A DNA stretch of 6,870 nucleotides, taken from NCBI GenBank assembly GCA_903823545.1, contig CAIJTL010001588.1:1-6870 (forward strand), given 5' to 3'. The position numbers were made by a program, and so were the translations under genes. The notes below the pieces were generated by a model. That model did no database searches. It was given only the letters and a program-made list of their open reading frames with translations, and was not told the DNA's origin. This DNA comes from an uncultured Planctomycetaceae bacterium (GTDB lineage Bacteria > Planctomycetota > Planctomycetia > Planctomycetales > Planctomycetaceae). Positions 6,692 to 6,870 of the stretch are shown one piece after another (position 1 is the stretch's first letter; each line of letters starts with the position of its first letter).

Positions 6692-6788
6692 GGGCTGAAT
6701 CTCTTCCGTTGGCGAACGCGCTCTTCAACTTCAGTGACGCGTCGGCAACATAGCAACGGAGGAAGCATCGGGCGAACGATTGGCGCGA

Positions 6789-6869
6789 TCACTCCAACTC
6801 AAGCGCAGCTCGCAGGCACTCATCGGCTCGTTCGAGCAACTCCGACGACAGGTGCCCTCTTGTCCGAAT
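6789..6869 (-). CDS. C-terminal end of an unidentified minus-strand gene (26 codons, 5' part outside the window)
   Basis: On the minus strand the frame is open from the right edge to TGA at 6789-6791 and reads IRTRGHLSSELLERADECLRAALELE in two blocks (IRTRGHLSSELLE, then RADECLRAALELE). Of the three minus-strand frames, one closes within the fragment and this one looks like protein, ending in an amphipathic helix. The pattern IRT followed by a LxxELLERxDExLRxAL helix recalls the C-terminus of MazF/PemK-type endoribonucleases, which often end in a VDEALRxxLGL-like helix. With 26 residues this is only a suggestion. It runs in the same direction as the transporter, 97 nt upstream. Confidence 0.5.
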   Translation of the reverse strand: MRTRGHLSSELLERADECLRAALELE

Positions 6870-6870
6870 A

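Noticed and set aside
6642..6768. An 11-nt direct repeat GGAGGAAGCAT at 6642-6652 and 6758-6768, and GGCGAACG at 6713-6720 and 6771-6778
   Set aside because: The copies are short, one lies in coding sequence, there is no regular spacing or symmetry, and this many short matches are expected by chance. They are not convincing operators.
6580..6792. A 70-codon minus-strand frame overlapping the transporter start
   Set aside because: It overlaps the transporter in another frame, its product is Arg/Cys-rich with no family resemblance, and I see no ribosome binding site. It could at most be a leader peptide, without support.

Overview
The window reads as a piece of a Planctomycetes-type chromosome. 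GC content is moderate and the genes are separated by short gaps. The gene families also fit that phylum: a hybrid kinase with two receiver domains and an HPt domain, a receiver fused to an RsbW-like ATPase, a Tat-exported M19 dipeptidase homologue, and an Nramp-like transporter without the usual metal motifs. The lineage is inferred from the style of the proteins; no rRNA or other phylogenetic marker is present.

Layout. Nt 2-1759 (+) is the C-terminal part of a hybrid sensor histidine kinase (end of the HATPase domain, REC1, REC2, HPt), cut by the left edge. Nt 1783-2688 (+) is a receiver domain joined to a GHKL ATPase of anti-sigma-factor type. A 16-nt palindrome overlaps its stop codon. 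Nt 2721-4052 (+) is an M19 dipeptidase homologue with a twin-arginine signal. These three genes run in one direction with gaps of 23 and 32 nt, so they may be co-transcribed. Nt 4265-5182 (-) is a class IV PLP aminotransferase, and nt 5195-6691 (-) is an Nramp-family-like transporter. They are 12 nt apart and form a tight two-gene unit convergent with the dipeptidase gene. Nt 6789-6869 (-) holds the last 26 codons of another minus-strand gene whose start lies beyond the right edge.

Working together. The kinase and the receiver-ATPase look like one signalling unit: HATPase to REC to HPt phosphorelay in the kinase, then transfer to the receiver of the second protein, whose ATPase would act on a sigma-factor partner-switching circuit. 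That flow is inferred from domain order. The transporter and aminotransferase probably serve one metabolic task, but the substrate cannot be read from the sequence.

Most notable points. (1) The 212-nt convergent gap carries a roughly 156-bp nested palindrome flanked by near-identical 12-nt direct repeats, the signature of a small non-autonomous (MITE-like) insertion that landed on the dipeptidase stop codon. (2) The dipeptidase homologue has lost the ligands of one of its two metal sites while keeping the other. (3) The transporter lacks both Nramp metal-site motifs and sits with an aminotransferase. (4) The HPt domain keeps its histidine but departs from the usual motif around it.
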